A stretch of 64,000 nt of DNA. It comes from Clavibacter nebraskensis NCPPB 2581 (GTDB taxonomy: Bacteria > Actinomycetota > Actinomycetes > Actinomycetales > Microbacteriaceae). Made by a program: the position numbers and the translations under genes. The notes beneath the pieces are model-generated. The model made no database searches. It was not told the DNA's origin and saw nothing but the letters and a program-made list of their open reading frames with translations. Of this stretch, positions 51,339 to 60,029 are shown piece by piece. The DNA lies in contig NC_020891.1 in NCBI RefSeq assembly GCF_000355695.1, forward strand, positions 2,294,001 through 2,358,000, given 5' to 3'. How positions within the stretch are numbered: the stretch's first letter is position 1; each line of letters opens with the position of its first letter.

Positions 51339-52715
51339 TCAGTCGCGCTGGAGGCGCGGGTCGTAGCCGGCGTCGCGGAGGCGCTGGACGACCTCGCCCG
51401 TGTGCTCGGGTCCGCGCGTCTCCACGCTCACCTCGAGCTCGACCTCGCTGATCTGCAGGCCGCGGCCGTGGCGCGTGTGCAGCACCTCGACGACGTTCGC
51501 GTTCGCCTCCGAGATGATCTGCGAGGTGCGCGCGAGCTGGCCCGGGCGGTCGGGCAGCATGAGCCGCAGCTTCACGTAGCGGTCGGAGGCCGCGAGCCCG
51601 CGGCTGATGACGCGCTCCATCATGAGCGGGTCGATGTTGCCGCCGGAGAGGATGACGACGGTGCGGCCGGCGTCCTTCACCAGCCCCGCGAGGAGCGCCG
51701 CGACGCCGACGGCGCCCGCGGGCTCGACCACGAGCTTGGCGCGCTCGAGCAGCAGGAGCAGGGCGCGCGCGGTGTCGTCGTCCTCGACCGTGACGACCTC
51801 GTCGACGCTCTCGCGGATGATGTTGAAGTTGAGCAGGCCCGGCTTCGCGACCGCGATGCCGTCGGCGATGGTGGGCGTGATCTCGATCTCGGTCGCGCGG
51901 CCCGCGGCGAGGGACGGCGGGTAGGCGGCCGCGTTGCGCGCCTGCACGCCGATGACGCGGATCGCGCGGCCCTCCTCGGCGGCGCGCAGCTTGAGCGCGG
52001 TCGCGACGCCGGAGATGAGCCCGCCGCCGCCGATCGGCACGACGACCGTCTCGACGTCCGGCGTCTGGTCGAGGATCTCGAGGCCGAGGGTGGCCTGGCC
52101 CGTGATGACGTCCTCGTGGTCGAACGGCGGGATGAGGACGGCGCCCGTCTGCGCGGCGAACTCGGCGGCGGCGAGCAGCGGCTCGGCGACCGTGTGCCCG
52201 CGGAGGATGACCTCGGCGCCGTACTGGCGGGTGGCCTGCAGCTTCGGGAGCGCGACGCCCACGGGCATGAAGATCGTGGCGCGGATCCCGAGCTCGCGCG
52301 CCGCGAACGCGACGCCCTGAGCGTGGTTGCCGGCCGACGCCGCCACGACGCCGCGCGCCTTCTCCTCGTCGGTGAGGCGCGAGATCCGGTTGTAGGCGCC
52401 GCGGATCTTGTACGACCCGGTGCGCTGCAGGTTCTCGCACTTGAGGTGCACGGGGCTGCCGAGGATCTCCGCGAGGAACCGCGAGGACTCCATGGGCGTC
52501 ACCTCGGCGACGCGGCTGACGACCTCCCGCGCGGCCTCGATGCGCGCGAGCGTGGGCGCGGATCCGCGGGGCAGCTCCTGCGCGAGCGCCGTCGCGTCCT
52601 CCCCCAGCTGCGACGGGTCGAGCTCGTCGCCGACGGCGCGCAGGTGCGGCAGGTCGGCGTGCGGCGCGGCGGGAGCCTCTTCGGCGGGGGTCCGGGCGGG
52701 TGCGGCGTCGGTCAT
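51339..52715 (-). CDS. ilvA: Threonine ammonia-lyase with ACT domain
   Basis: A 458-residue PLP enzyme deaminating threonine to 2-oxobutanoate. The PLP lysine is K103 in QRTGSYKIRGA; AASAGNHAQGVAFAA and VVPIGGGGLISGVATA are the usual cofactor loops. A single C-terminal ACT domain (KLRLMLPDRPGQLARTSQIISE) gives the shorter form of the enzyme. About 50 extra residues precede the conserved start. The next upstream gene overlaps by 4 bp. Confidence 0.93.
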   Translation of the reverse strand: MTDAAPARTPAEEAPAAPHADLPHLRAVGDELDPSQLGEDATALAQELPRGSAPTLARIEAAREVVSRVAEVTPMESSRFLAEILGSPVHLKCENLQRTGSYKIRGAYNRISRLTDEEKARGVVAASAGNHAQGVAFAARELGIRATIFMPVGVALPKLQATRQYGAEVILRGHTVAEPLLAAAEFAAQTGAVLIPPFDHEDVITGQATLGLEILDQTPDVETVVVPIGGGGLISGVATALKLRAAEEGRAIRVIGVQARNAAAYPPSLAAGRATEIEITPTIADGIAVAKPGLLNFNIIRESVDEVVTVEDDDTARALLLLLERAKLVVEPAGAVGVAALLAGLVKDAGRTVVILSGGNIDPLMMERVISRGLAASDRYVKLRLMLPDRPGQLARTSQIISEANANVVEVLHTRHGRGLQISEVELEVSVETRGPEHTGEVVQRLRDAGYDPRLQRD

Positions 52716-53947
52716 CGGGTGGGCTTCCTCGGGTTCGGGCGGCGGGTGGCGTGCGCGGCGTCGGCAGGGACCGCGGGAGGTGGCGGCTCGGGCTGCCCGC
52801 GCCATGCCCCGCTGGCGACGTGCTTGACCATGGAGTTGAGGGTCGCGACGAGCGGCACGGCGAAGAACGTCCCCGCGATGCCGCCGACCATGCCGCCGGC
52901 CGCGACCGAGAGGACGACCGCGAGCGGATGCACCTTCACGACCGATCCCATGATGAGCGGCTGGAGGACGTGGCCCTCCACCTGCTGCACGATGAGGACG
53001 ATGGCGATCATGATGAGCGCCTGCGTCAGCCCGTTGTAGACGAGGGCGACGAAGACGGCGAGCGTGCCCGTGACGACCGCGCCGACGATCGGGATGAACG
53101 AGCCGAGGAACACGAGCACGCCGATGGGGATCGCGAGCGGCACCCCGATGATCGCGGCGCCCCCGGCGATGCCGACCGCGTCGATGAGCGCGACGAGCAC
53201 CTGCACCTTCACGAAGTTCTGCAGCGTGGTCCAGCCGGCCTTGCCCGCGCCATCGATCGCGGGACGCGCGAGCCGCGGGAAGAGCCGCACGACCCAGCTC
53301 CACATGCCCGCGCCGTCGATGAGGATGAAGAGCGTCGAGAAGAGCACGAGGAGCACGCCCGTGAGCACGTGGCCGAGCGACGACGTGACCGAGAGGGCGC
53401 CGCTGAGGAGCGCTCCCGCGTCCCGCTGCACGGCGTCGACCGCCTGCGCGTACGCGTCGTTGAGCTGCTGCTCGGACAGCTGGAGCGGCCCGTCGGTGAG
53501 GAAGCCGCGGAGGTCGGCGTAGCGCGTGAGGGTCTGCGCGCGGAGGGAGTCGTACTGGCCGATGATCTGCGTCGTCACGAGGTAGACGAGGGCGCCGACC
53601 GCGACGATGACGCCGATCTCGGAGATCGCGACGGCCAGCCACTTGGGCACGTGGCGGCGCTGCATCCGCTGGGAGATGGGCACGAGCAGGGCCGCGAGGA
53701 CGATGGCGAGGAACAGCGGGATGACCACGTACTCCAGCTGGATCACGAGCCACGCGACGACCCCGAGCACGCCGAGGATGAGGAGCAGCCGCCAGGCCCA
53801 CGCGCCCGCGATGACCATGCCGGGCGGCACCGTCTCGGCGACGGTGCGCGCGACGGGCTGGACGGAGTCGATGTCGGGCTCGGCGGGCCGCTCGGCCGCG
53901 CGGGCGGCTGCCGCGGCGCGCGCACGGGATCGCTGGCCGAAGATCAT
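52712..53947 (-). CDS. AI-2E family transporter (PerM-like)
   Basis: A 411-residue membrane protein with about eight helices. WLVIQLEYVVIPLFLAIVLAALLVPISQRMQRR starts the conserved region; LGSFIPIVGAVVTGTLAVFVALV and QVEGHVLQPLIMGSVVKVHPLAVVL are diagnostic. Some members export autoinducer-2, others are ion antiporters; the substrate here is unknown. The gene overlaps the start of ilvA by ATGA and is therefore co-translated with it. Confidence 0.9.
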   Translation of the reverse strand: MIFGQRSRARAAAAARAAERPAEPDIDSVQPVARTVAETVPPGMVIAGAWAWRLLLILGVLGVVAWLVIQLEYVVIPLFLAIVLAALLVPISQRMQRRHVPKWLAVAISEIGVIVAVGALVYLVTTQIIGQYDSLRAQTLTRYADLRGFLTDGPLQLSEQQLNDAYAQAVDAVQRDAGALLSGALSVTSSLGHVLTGVLLVLFSTLFILIDGAGMWSWVVRLFPRLARPAIDGAGKAGWTTLQNFVKVQVLVALIDAVGIAGGAAIIGVPLAIPIGVLVFLGSFIPIVGAVVTGTLAVFVALVYNGLTQALIMIAIVLIVQQVEGHVLQPLIMGSVVKVHPLAVVLSVAAGGMVGGIAGTFFAVPLVATLNSMVKHVASGAWRGQPEPPPPAVPADAAHATRRPNPRKPTR

Positions 53948-54034
53948 GCTGGGAGTCTAGGACGGGGCTGTCGTGCGGCCGTTGCCCGCCGGTCCGGTGC
54001 CGCCGGTCCCTGCCGCCCGGTCGGGGGTCGCCGG

Positions 54035-54040
54035 TAGCGT
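54035..54040 (+). promoter_or_regulatory. -10 box TAGCGT of a probable leaderless promoter
   Basis: TAGCGT ends 6 nt before the ATG at 54047; the same hexamer and spacing occur at 4808-4813. Confidence 0.45.
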
Positions 54041-54046
54041 CGCAGC

Positions 54047-55282
54047 ATGGTCGATACCGTCTCCCCCGCCCTCGCCCGACGCGTGGCCCTGGGAGCGCAG
54101 GGCCTCGGCCGGCCGCACGCCGACGCGGCGGGCACGCGGCGCCTGGCCGCGGAGATCCGGCGCCTCGGCCTGCTGCAGATCGACTCCGTCAACGTCTTCG
54201 AGCGCAGCCACCACCTGCCCGTACTCGCCCGCGTGGGGCCGTACGACCGCGCGGCGCTCGACCGGATGCTGTTCGGCGGCGGCGGCGCGTACACCGAATA
54301 CTGGGCGCACCAGGCCGCCGTGCTCCCCGTCGACGACCTGCCGCTGTTCGGATGGCGGATGGCGGCGGAGCGCGAACGACGCACGCGACCGGGATCCTGG
54401 GCGCTCGAGCACGCGCCGCTGATCGCCGAGGTGCGGGCCGAGCTCGCCCGCACGGGACCGGTGCCCGCGAGCGCGATCGAGCACGAGTCCAACGTCCGCA
54501 CGGGTCCGTGGTGGGGCTGGTCGGACGTGAAGCGCGCGCTCGAGGCGATGTTCGCGTGGGGGGAGATCGCGAGCGCCGGGCGGCGCGGATTCGAGCGGGT
54601 CTACGGGCTGGCGGAGGACGTGCTGCCGGCCGCGGTGCGCGAGCGCGAAGTGGCGGAGGAGGACGCCGTGCGCGAGCTCGTGCGCCGCGCCGCCGTCGCG
54701 CACGGCATCGGCACCGCCGCCGACCTCGGCGACTACCACCGGCTGTCCCGCGCCGCGACGGACCGCGCGATCCGCGACCTGGCCGACGCGGGCGAGGTGC
54801 TGCCCGTCACCGTTCCCGGGTGGGAGGGGCGCGGGAAGCCGCTGCCCGTGTGGCTGCACCGGGACGCGCGGCTGCCCCGGCGGATCCGCGGCGAGGCCCT
54901 GCTCTCCCCCTTCGACCCCGTCGTGTGGTTCCGCGAGCGGGCGCTCCGCCTCCTCGACCTGCACTACCGGATCGAGATCTACACGCCGGCGGCGCAGCGC
55001 GTGCACGGCTACTACGTGCTGCCGGTGCTGGTCGACGACGAGATCGTCGCCCGGGTGGACCTCAAGAGCGACCGGCAGGCGGGCCTGCTGCGCGTGCAGG
55101 CGTCGTGGATCGAGGGACGCCACGATCCCGCGACGGTCGCCGGACGCATCGCGCCGCTGCTCGAGCGCGCCGCCGCGTGGCAGGGGCTGGAGCGCGTGGG
55201 CGTCGTCGACCGCGGCACGCTCGCGCCGGCGCTGCGGGCGCACCTGCCGGCGGTGGACGCCACGACCGACGCGCCCGCATGA
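54047..55282 (+). CDS. YcaQ-type DNA glycosylase (AlkZ/HTH_42 family)
   Basis: A 411-residue winged-helix protein. LARRVALGAQGLGRPHADAAGTRRLAAEIRRLGLLQIDSVNVFERSHHLPVLARVGPYD contains the QID motif of the YcaQ branch (QxD), rather than the QxQ of the AlkZ branch. WAHQAAVLPVDDLPLFGWRM and LLSPFDPVVWFRERALRLLDL are typical. Members of the family unhook interstrand DNA crosslinks made by alkylating agents or natural toxins. A probable leaderless promoter precedes it. Confidence 0.88.
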   Translation: MVDTVSPALARRVALGAQGLGRPHADAAGTRRLAAEIRRLGLLQIDSVNVFERSHHLPVLARVGPYDRAALDRMLFGGGGAYTEYWAHQAAVLPVDDLPLFGWRMAAERERRTRPGSWALEHAPLIAEVRAELARTGPVPASAIEHESNVRTGPWWGWSDVKRALEAMFAWGEIASAGRRGFERVYGLAEDVLPAAVREREVAEEDAVRELVRRAAVAHGIGTAADLGDYHRLSRAATDRAIRDLADAGEVLPVTVPGWEGRGKPLPVWLHRDARLPRRIRGEALLSPFDPVVWFRERALRLLDLHYRIEIYTPAAQRVHGYYVLPVLVDDEIVARVDLKSDRQAGLLRVQASWIEGRHDPATVAGRIAPLLERAAAWQGLERVGVVDRGTLAPALRAHLPAVDATTDAPA

Positions 55283-55292
55283 CGGGACCCCG

Positions 55293-55859
55293 CTAGAACT
55301 GCACGCGGGGCGGCTCGGCGATGGAAGCGAGGCTCGAGACCTCGTAGAAGTCGCGCTCGCCGAAGCCCAGCCCGCGCACGAAGAGCGTGTTCGGGAACTG
55401 CGTGATCTTCGTGTTGAGCTCGCGCACGCCGCCGTTGTAGAAGCGGCGCGACGCCTGGATCCGGTCCTCGGTGTCCACCAGCTCGCCCTGCAGCTGCAGG
55501 AACGTCTGGCTCGTCTGGAGCTGCGGGTACGCCTCGGCGACCGCGAACAGCGACTTCATCGCGCCCTGCAGGTGTTCCTCGGCGGAGCTCGCCTCCGCGG
55601 GGCTCGCCGCGCTGATCGTCTCGGTGCGCGCGGACGCCACCTTCTCGAACACCTTCTGCTCGTGGGTGGCGTAGCCCTTGACCGACTCGATGATGGTCGG
55701 CAGCAGGTCCGCGCGCCTCTTCAGCTGCACCGTGATGTCGCTCCACGCCTCGTCCACGCGGACGTCGAGGGTGACGAGGGCGTTGTACGTGGCCCAGAGG
55801 TAGATGCCGACGAGAACTGCCAGGAGCACGACGACTCCGAGCGCGATCCACAATTCCAT
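55293..55859 (-). CDS. LemA family protein
   Basis: A 188-residue LemA protein. One N-terminal membrane helix (ELWIALGVVVLLAVLVGIYLWATYNALVTL) leads to an external helical bundle with VDEAWSDITVQLKRRADLLPTIIESVKGYATHEQKVFEKVASAR and NTKITQFPNTLFVRGLGFGERDFYEV. Length and ending are usual. Function in the envelope is unknown. Convergent with the YcaQ-like gene, 10 bp apart. Confidence 0.93.
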   Translation of the reverse strand: MELWIALGVVVLLAVLVGIYLWATYNALVTLDVRVDEAWSDITVQLKRRADLLPTIIESVKGYATHEQKVFEKVASARTETISAASPAEASSAEEHLQGAMKSLFAVAEAYPQLQTSQTFLQLQGELVDTEDRIQASRRFYNGGVRELNTKITQFPNTLFVRGLGFGERDFYEVSSLASIAEPPRVQF

Positions 55860-55952
55860 GCTCAGGATCCTACGCGCGGGGCTGGGGAGGACCCGGGGTG
55901 ATCGGGGCCCGCGCACCCGTTCTGGGGGCGTCGACGCGTCCGCGCGTCCGGG

Positions 55953-57371
55953 TCAGCCGCGCTCGCGCAGGGTGTCGCGGAGGAAGCGGTACGAGGAGCG
56001 GGGCGCGCGGTCGCCGGTGAGCGGATCCACGTGCACGAGGCCGCGCGGATGCGCGCGCCCCGCCTCCCACTCGAAGCCGTCGAGCAGGCTGCCCGCTACG
56101 ACGGCCTCGAGCCGCACGCCCTCCGCGGGCCCGCCCGGCGCGACGGCGGCGAGCGCCTCGACGAGGTGGTCGGAGATCGCGTGCGCGCGGCGCGGATCCC
56201 GGCGGGAGCCGTCGCGGTCGTCGACCTGCTCGGGGTGCGCGGCATCGAGGCCCGAGAGCACGACGGGCGGCAGGGCGTCGCCGTATCGCGCGCGGAGGTC
56301 CGCGAGCACGACGGGTACGAGATCGGGCGCGACGGGGTGGCCGTCGAGGGAGGCGGGGTGGTCGGTCCAGGGCAGCTCGGCGAACGGGGTCGCGGTGGAT
56401 CCGGCGACGAGGCGCGGCACGGCGGCGACGCGGATCGGGTCGGCGAGCGCGACGCCGTAGTGGTCGAGCGGCTGGCCGATGGAGCGGAGGTCGGCCGGGT
56501 CCACGCGCCCGAGCCGCTCGAAGGCCTCCGCGTGCGGACCGGCGAGGTCCGGGTAGCGGCCGAGGAGCACGGCGTCGGCGAAGAGGTCCTGGTGCAGGGC
56601 CCGCGCGACGACGGCGGCGGCGCGGTCGTCGTCGTCCCCGGTGGCGGCTTCGACCACGCGGTGCGCGTTCACGATGCCGACGCGCGCCGCGGAGCTCGCG
56701 CCGCGGATCGCCTCGACCGCCCGGCCGTGCGCGAGCAGCTGGTGGTGCACGGTGAGGAGCGCGTCGAGCCCGAGGCGGGATCCGGGCGCGTGCGTCCCGG
56801 CGACGTGGCCGGCCATCGTGGTGAGCGCGGGCGTCCGGAGCGTCACCCAGTCGGGCACGCGGTCGGCGAGCGCCTCGGCGGCGAGGTATGCGAGGTCGCC
56901 GAAGCGCAGCGCGGTGTCGCGGTGGAGCCAGCCGCCGCGGTCCTGCAGCTCGACGGGCAGGTCATGGTCGTGCAGGGCGGCGCGCGGGCGGATCCCCGCG
57001 GCCAGCAGCGCGTCGACCAGCTCGTCGTAGAACGCGATGCCCTCGCGGCGCAGTCCGCCGCGCGCCTCCGGCTGGATCCTCGACCAGGAGAGGGAGAAGG
57101 AGAGGACATCGGCGCCGAGCTCGGCCGCGAGCGCGACGTCCTCCCGGTACCTCTCCATGTGCCGCGCGCCGCGCTCCGGGTCGCTGCCGTCCGCCACCGC
57201 GCCGGGCCGCCGCGCGAACGCGTCCCACACCGACTCGGTGCGTCCGCCCTCGTGCGCGCGGCCCTCGACCTTGGTCGCGCTCGTGCTCACCCCGATGCGC
57301 GGGCCGCCCGCGAGGAGCCCCGCGAGCTCGGTCGGCGTCGGGCGGTCGGGGACGGCGTCGCGGGGGGTCAC
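55953..57371 (-). CDS. Glycoside hydrolase family 1-like protein lacking catalytic glutamates
   Basis: A 472-residue protein that follows the GH1 TIM barrel from end to end: GVSTSATKVEGRAHEGGRTESVWDAF (usually AAYQIEG...SIWD), RYREDVALAAELGADVLSFSLSWSRIQP, LHDHDLPVELQDRGGWLHRDT and SLLDGFEW near the end. The acid/base motif TLNEP is TLRTP here (E to T180), and the nucleophile motif ITENG is LSGLD (E to G374). The substrate glutamine in AAYQIEG is lysine. It should therefore not hydrolyse glycosides by the usual retaining mechanism. The gene is intact, with GTG start, so a binding or structural role is more likely than recent decay. Confidence 0.85.
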   Translation of the reverse strand: MTPRDAVPDRPTPTELAGLLAGGPRIGVSTSATKVEGRAHEGGRTESVWDAFARRPGAVADGSDPERGARHMERYREDVALAAELGADVLSFSLSWSRIQPEARGGLRREGIAFYDELVDALLAAGIRPRAALHDHDLPVELQDRGGWLHRDTALRFGDLAYLAAEALADRVPDWVTLRTPALTTMAGHVAGTHAPGSRLGLDALLTVHHQLLAHGRAVEAIRGASSAARVGIVNAHRVVEAATGDDDDRAAAVVARALHQDLFADAVLLGRYPDLAGPHAEAFERLGRVDPADLRSIGQPLDHYGVALADPIRVAAVPRLVAGSTATPFAELPWTDHPASLDGHPVAPDLVPVVLADLRARYGDALPPVVLSGLDAAHPEQVDDRDGSRRDPRRAHAISDHLVEALAAVAPGGPAEGVRLEAVVAGSLLDGFEWEAGRAHPRGLVHVDPLTGDRAPRSSYRFLRDTLRERG

Positions 57372-57587
57372 GTGAGCCAGTATCGGGCACCGGGACGGCC
57401 TCGCCTCGCGCGACCGGGGAGGGATGCCGGCGGTGACGCGGCCGGCCGCGAGCCCGAGGGGCGCACCGACGACGCACACCGTGCGCCCCGACGCCGGGCA
57501 TGCGGCGCCCAGGTTCCCGTCCCACTTCCGTCACGGTCGGTGCGTGCGGTTGACACGCCCGGACGCAGCCGACTGAATGGACGCACG

Positions 57588-59897
57588 GTGCAGCGACTGG
57601 CGAGGAACGAGGATCGTCCGTCCACGGGGGGTGGAGCGGGCGGTGTCCGGCGATCCCGCGAGCGGCTCGTCCGCACGGCCTCGGTGCTCCTGCTGCTCGC
57701 GGCGCTGACCGCCGGCGGCACGGTCGCCGCCTCCGCCGCCACCGAGACCCCGACCCCCACGCCGAGCCCGGTCCCGTCCGGCGCTCCCACCCCGGCGCCG
57801 ACGGTGCAGACGCCGCCGTTCTCGACCGACGGCGCCATCGCGGTCACCGGCACCCGGCCCGCGGGCGTCGACGTGCAGGTCACCATCGCGAGCGTGCCCG
57901 CCGCCGTCACGCTCCCCTCCTCCACCACCTGGCGCGCCACCGCGACCGGCGTCCCGGACGGGCAGAGCCCCGTGCGCGTCACCGCGGGAGGGCAGGAGGC
58001 CACCGCCACGGCGTCCGTCCTGCGTGCTCCCGGCGTCAACAGCTTCTCCGTCGTGACCTCCGGGCTCGTCAGCGGCACGGGCTACCCGGGTGCGGTCGTC
58101 GACGCGCGCTCCGGATCCGCCGAGTGCCGCGCCACCGTCGGCGCCTCGAGCACGTGGGCGTGCCTCCTCGCCCCGCCGCCGCCCTCCGGCACCGGCATCC
58201 CCGTCACCGCGACGCAGTCCACGTCGTGGAGCACGGGGACACCGGCGGTCGGACGCGGCACGGGCAGCTTCGACACGACGGCGCCGGACGCCGCGGTCAT
58301 CACGGCGCCCGCGGCCGGCGCCACCGTCGATGCCTCGGGGATCACGATCTCCGGCACCTCCGACGAGGACGGCGACGTCGTGCGCGCGTACCTGACGGGC
58401 TACGGCGACGCGGCGTGCCAGGCGCAGGTCGCCGGCGGCCGCTGGTCGTGCACCACCGGCACGCTGCCGCCCGGGCCGCTCGGGATCACGGCGTCGGTCA
58501 CGGATCCGCTCGGCAACATCAGCACGCTCGCGGCCGAGGTGGACATCACGGTCGCGCAGCCCGCCTCCTCCCCCACGCCGGGCGCGACCACGCCGCCCGC
58601 GAGCCCCACGCCCGAGGCCACCAGCTCACCCCAGGGCACGCAGGCGGCTCCGGCGCCCGGATCCGGTTCCGGCGGCGGCGAGGGCGGCGGCTCAACCGGC
58701 ACCGCTCCCGGCCCCGACGACGCGCCCCGCTCCGGATCCGCACCCGCCGCCGCCGCGCCCGGCACCTGGAACGCGCCCACGCGCTTCGGCACGTCGCTCC
58801 AGCCGCTGCCCGCGGCGTTCACCGACGGCCGCGGCCTCCTGCCCCTGCTCCTCGCGCTCGGCGCCGTGCTCCTCGTGACCCTGCCGGCCCTCCTCCTCCG
58901 CGGCGCGCTCGTCGCGCGCTTCGGCGGCCGCCACCGCGCAGCCGAGGACGTGACGCCGCTGCGGATCGTGCCGCGCGGCGACGCCGGCGCCCTCACCACC
59001 CGGGCCGTGGCCGCGGCCTTCACGGACTCGATCGCGACGACCGGCCAGCTGCGCATCGTGCCGGGCCGGCTCGACTCCGCCCCCATCCCCATCTCCATCC
59101 CCATCCCCGCCCGCCGCGAGCCCGCGCCGACGCTCCTCGGAGCCCGTCCCGCCCGCGAGCCCGGCCGCGCCGGCCGCTGGGGTGCCGCCGCGGCGGCCCT
59201 CGCCCTGGCCGCCGCGCTGGCCGCGCTGTCGCTGCCCGTGGGATCCGACCCCAACGCCGTGCGCCTCTTCCTCGCGGCCCTCGTGGGCCTCGCCGTCGTC
59301 AACGGCGTCGGCGTGGTCGCGGTCGCCGCGGTGGCCGGCCGCGTCGGCGCCGGACCCACCCGCGTGCACACCGTGCCCGCCCTCCTCGTGCTCTCGGCGA
59401 CCGCCGTGCTCGCGTCGCGCGCGTTCGGCCTCGCTCCGCCCATCGTCATCGGGCAGGTCCTCGGCCTCGTGGCCGACGACCGCGACGACCGGTCCCGGGC
59501 CCGCCTCGCGCTCGTGCAGTCGGGATCGCTCGCGACGCTCGGCCTCGTGGCCTGGATCCTCTACGGCCTCGTCCCCGCGGACGGCGGCATGTGGCCGCAG
59601 CTCGCGAACGAGCTGCTCAGCGTCGTCACCCTCGCCTCCCTCAGCTCCGCCGCGCTCGCGCTCGCACCCGTCTCCCTCGTGCTCGGCCGCTCGCTGCTCC
59701 TGCGCTCCCTGCCGCTGTGGGCCGTCGTCAGCGTCGCCGTCCTCACGCTGGCGTTCGCCGCGGTGGCCACGACCGCGAGCGGCGTGCCGGCGGAGGTCTG
59801 GATCACGGCCCTCGTCGTCGCGGCGGCCTTCGCGGCGGTGAGCGTCGCCGTGTGGCTCTGGATCCGCGTAGTCGAGCCCTCCCTGCAACGCCTCTAG
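57588..59897 (+). CDS. Large Pro/Thr-rich exported membrane protein
   Basis: A 769-residue protein with GTG start. A signal peptide covers about residues 20-50 (LVRTASVLLLLAALTAGGTVAASA). An external region follows with a Thr/Pro stretch (TETPTPTPSPVPSGAPTPAP), then beta-rich Ig-like repeats, including ITAPAAGATVDASGITISGTSDEDGDVV, with two cysteine pairs. A Pro/Ser/Gly-rich linker (about 330-400) leads to the membrane domain: about eight helices in the C-terminal half. A loop has the odd repeat PIPISIPIPARREP. I know no family with this order. The design suggests a surface adhesin or sensor joined to a membrane body. Confidence 0.7.
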   Translation: MQRLARNEDRPSTGGGAGGVRRSRERLVRTASVLLLLAALTAGGTVAASAATETPTPTPSPVPSGAPTPAPTVQTPPFSTDGAIAVTGTRPAGVDVQVTIASVPAAVTLPSSTTWRATATGVPDGQSPVRVTAGGQEATATASVLRAPGVNSFSVVTSGLVSGTGYPGAVVDARSGSAECRATVGASSTWACLLAPPPPSGTGIPVTATQSTSWSTGTPAVGRGTGSFDTTAPDAAVITAPAAGATVDASGITISGTSDEDGDVVRAYLTGYGDAACQAQVAGGRWSCTTGTLPPGPLGITASVTDPLGNISTLAAEVDITVAQPASSPTPGATTPPASPTPEATSSPQGTQAAPAPGSGSGGGEGGGSTGTAPGPDDAPRSGSAPAAAAPGTWNAPTRFGTSLQPLPAAFTDGRGLLPLLLALGAVLLVTLPALLLRGALVARFGGRHRAAEDVTPLRIVPRGDAGALTTRAVAAAFTDSIATTGQLRIVPGRLDSAPIPISIPIPARREPAPTLLGARPAREPGRAGRWGAAAAALALAAALAALSLPVGSDPNAVRLFLAALVGLAVVNGVGVVAVAAVAGRVGAGPTRVHTVPALLVLSATAVLASRAFGLAPPIVIGQVLGLVADDRDDRSRARLALVQSGSLATLGLVAWILYGLVPADGGMWPQLANELLSVVTLASLSSAALALAPVSLVLGRSLLLRSLPLWAVVSVAVLTLAFAAVATTASGVPAEVWITALVVAAAFAAVSVAVWLWIRVVEPSLQRL

Positions 59898-60029
59898 CAG
59901 CCGTCCCCCGCCGCTGTCCCGCTGCCGCGCCGCACCTGGTGCGGATCTTCGGCCGAGGCCACACTGGGTCCGTCGCCGGCTCCGGCGGCCTCGACCGGGC
60001 CCGCGCGGCCCCGACGGCAGGAGTCCTGC

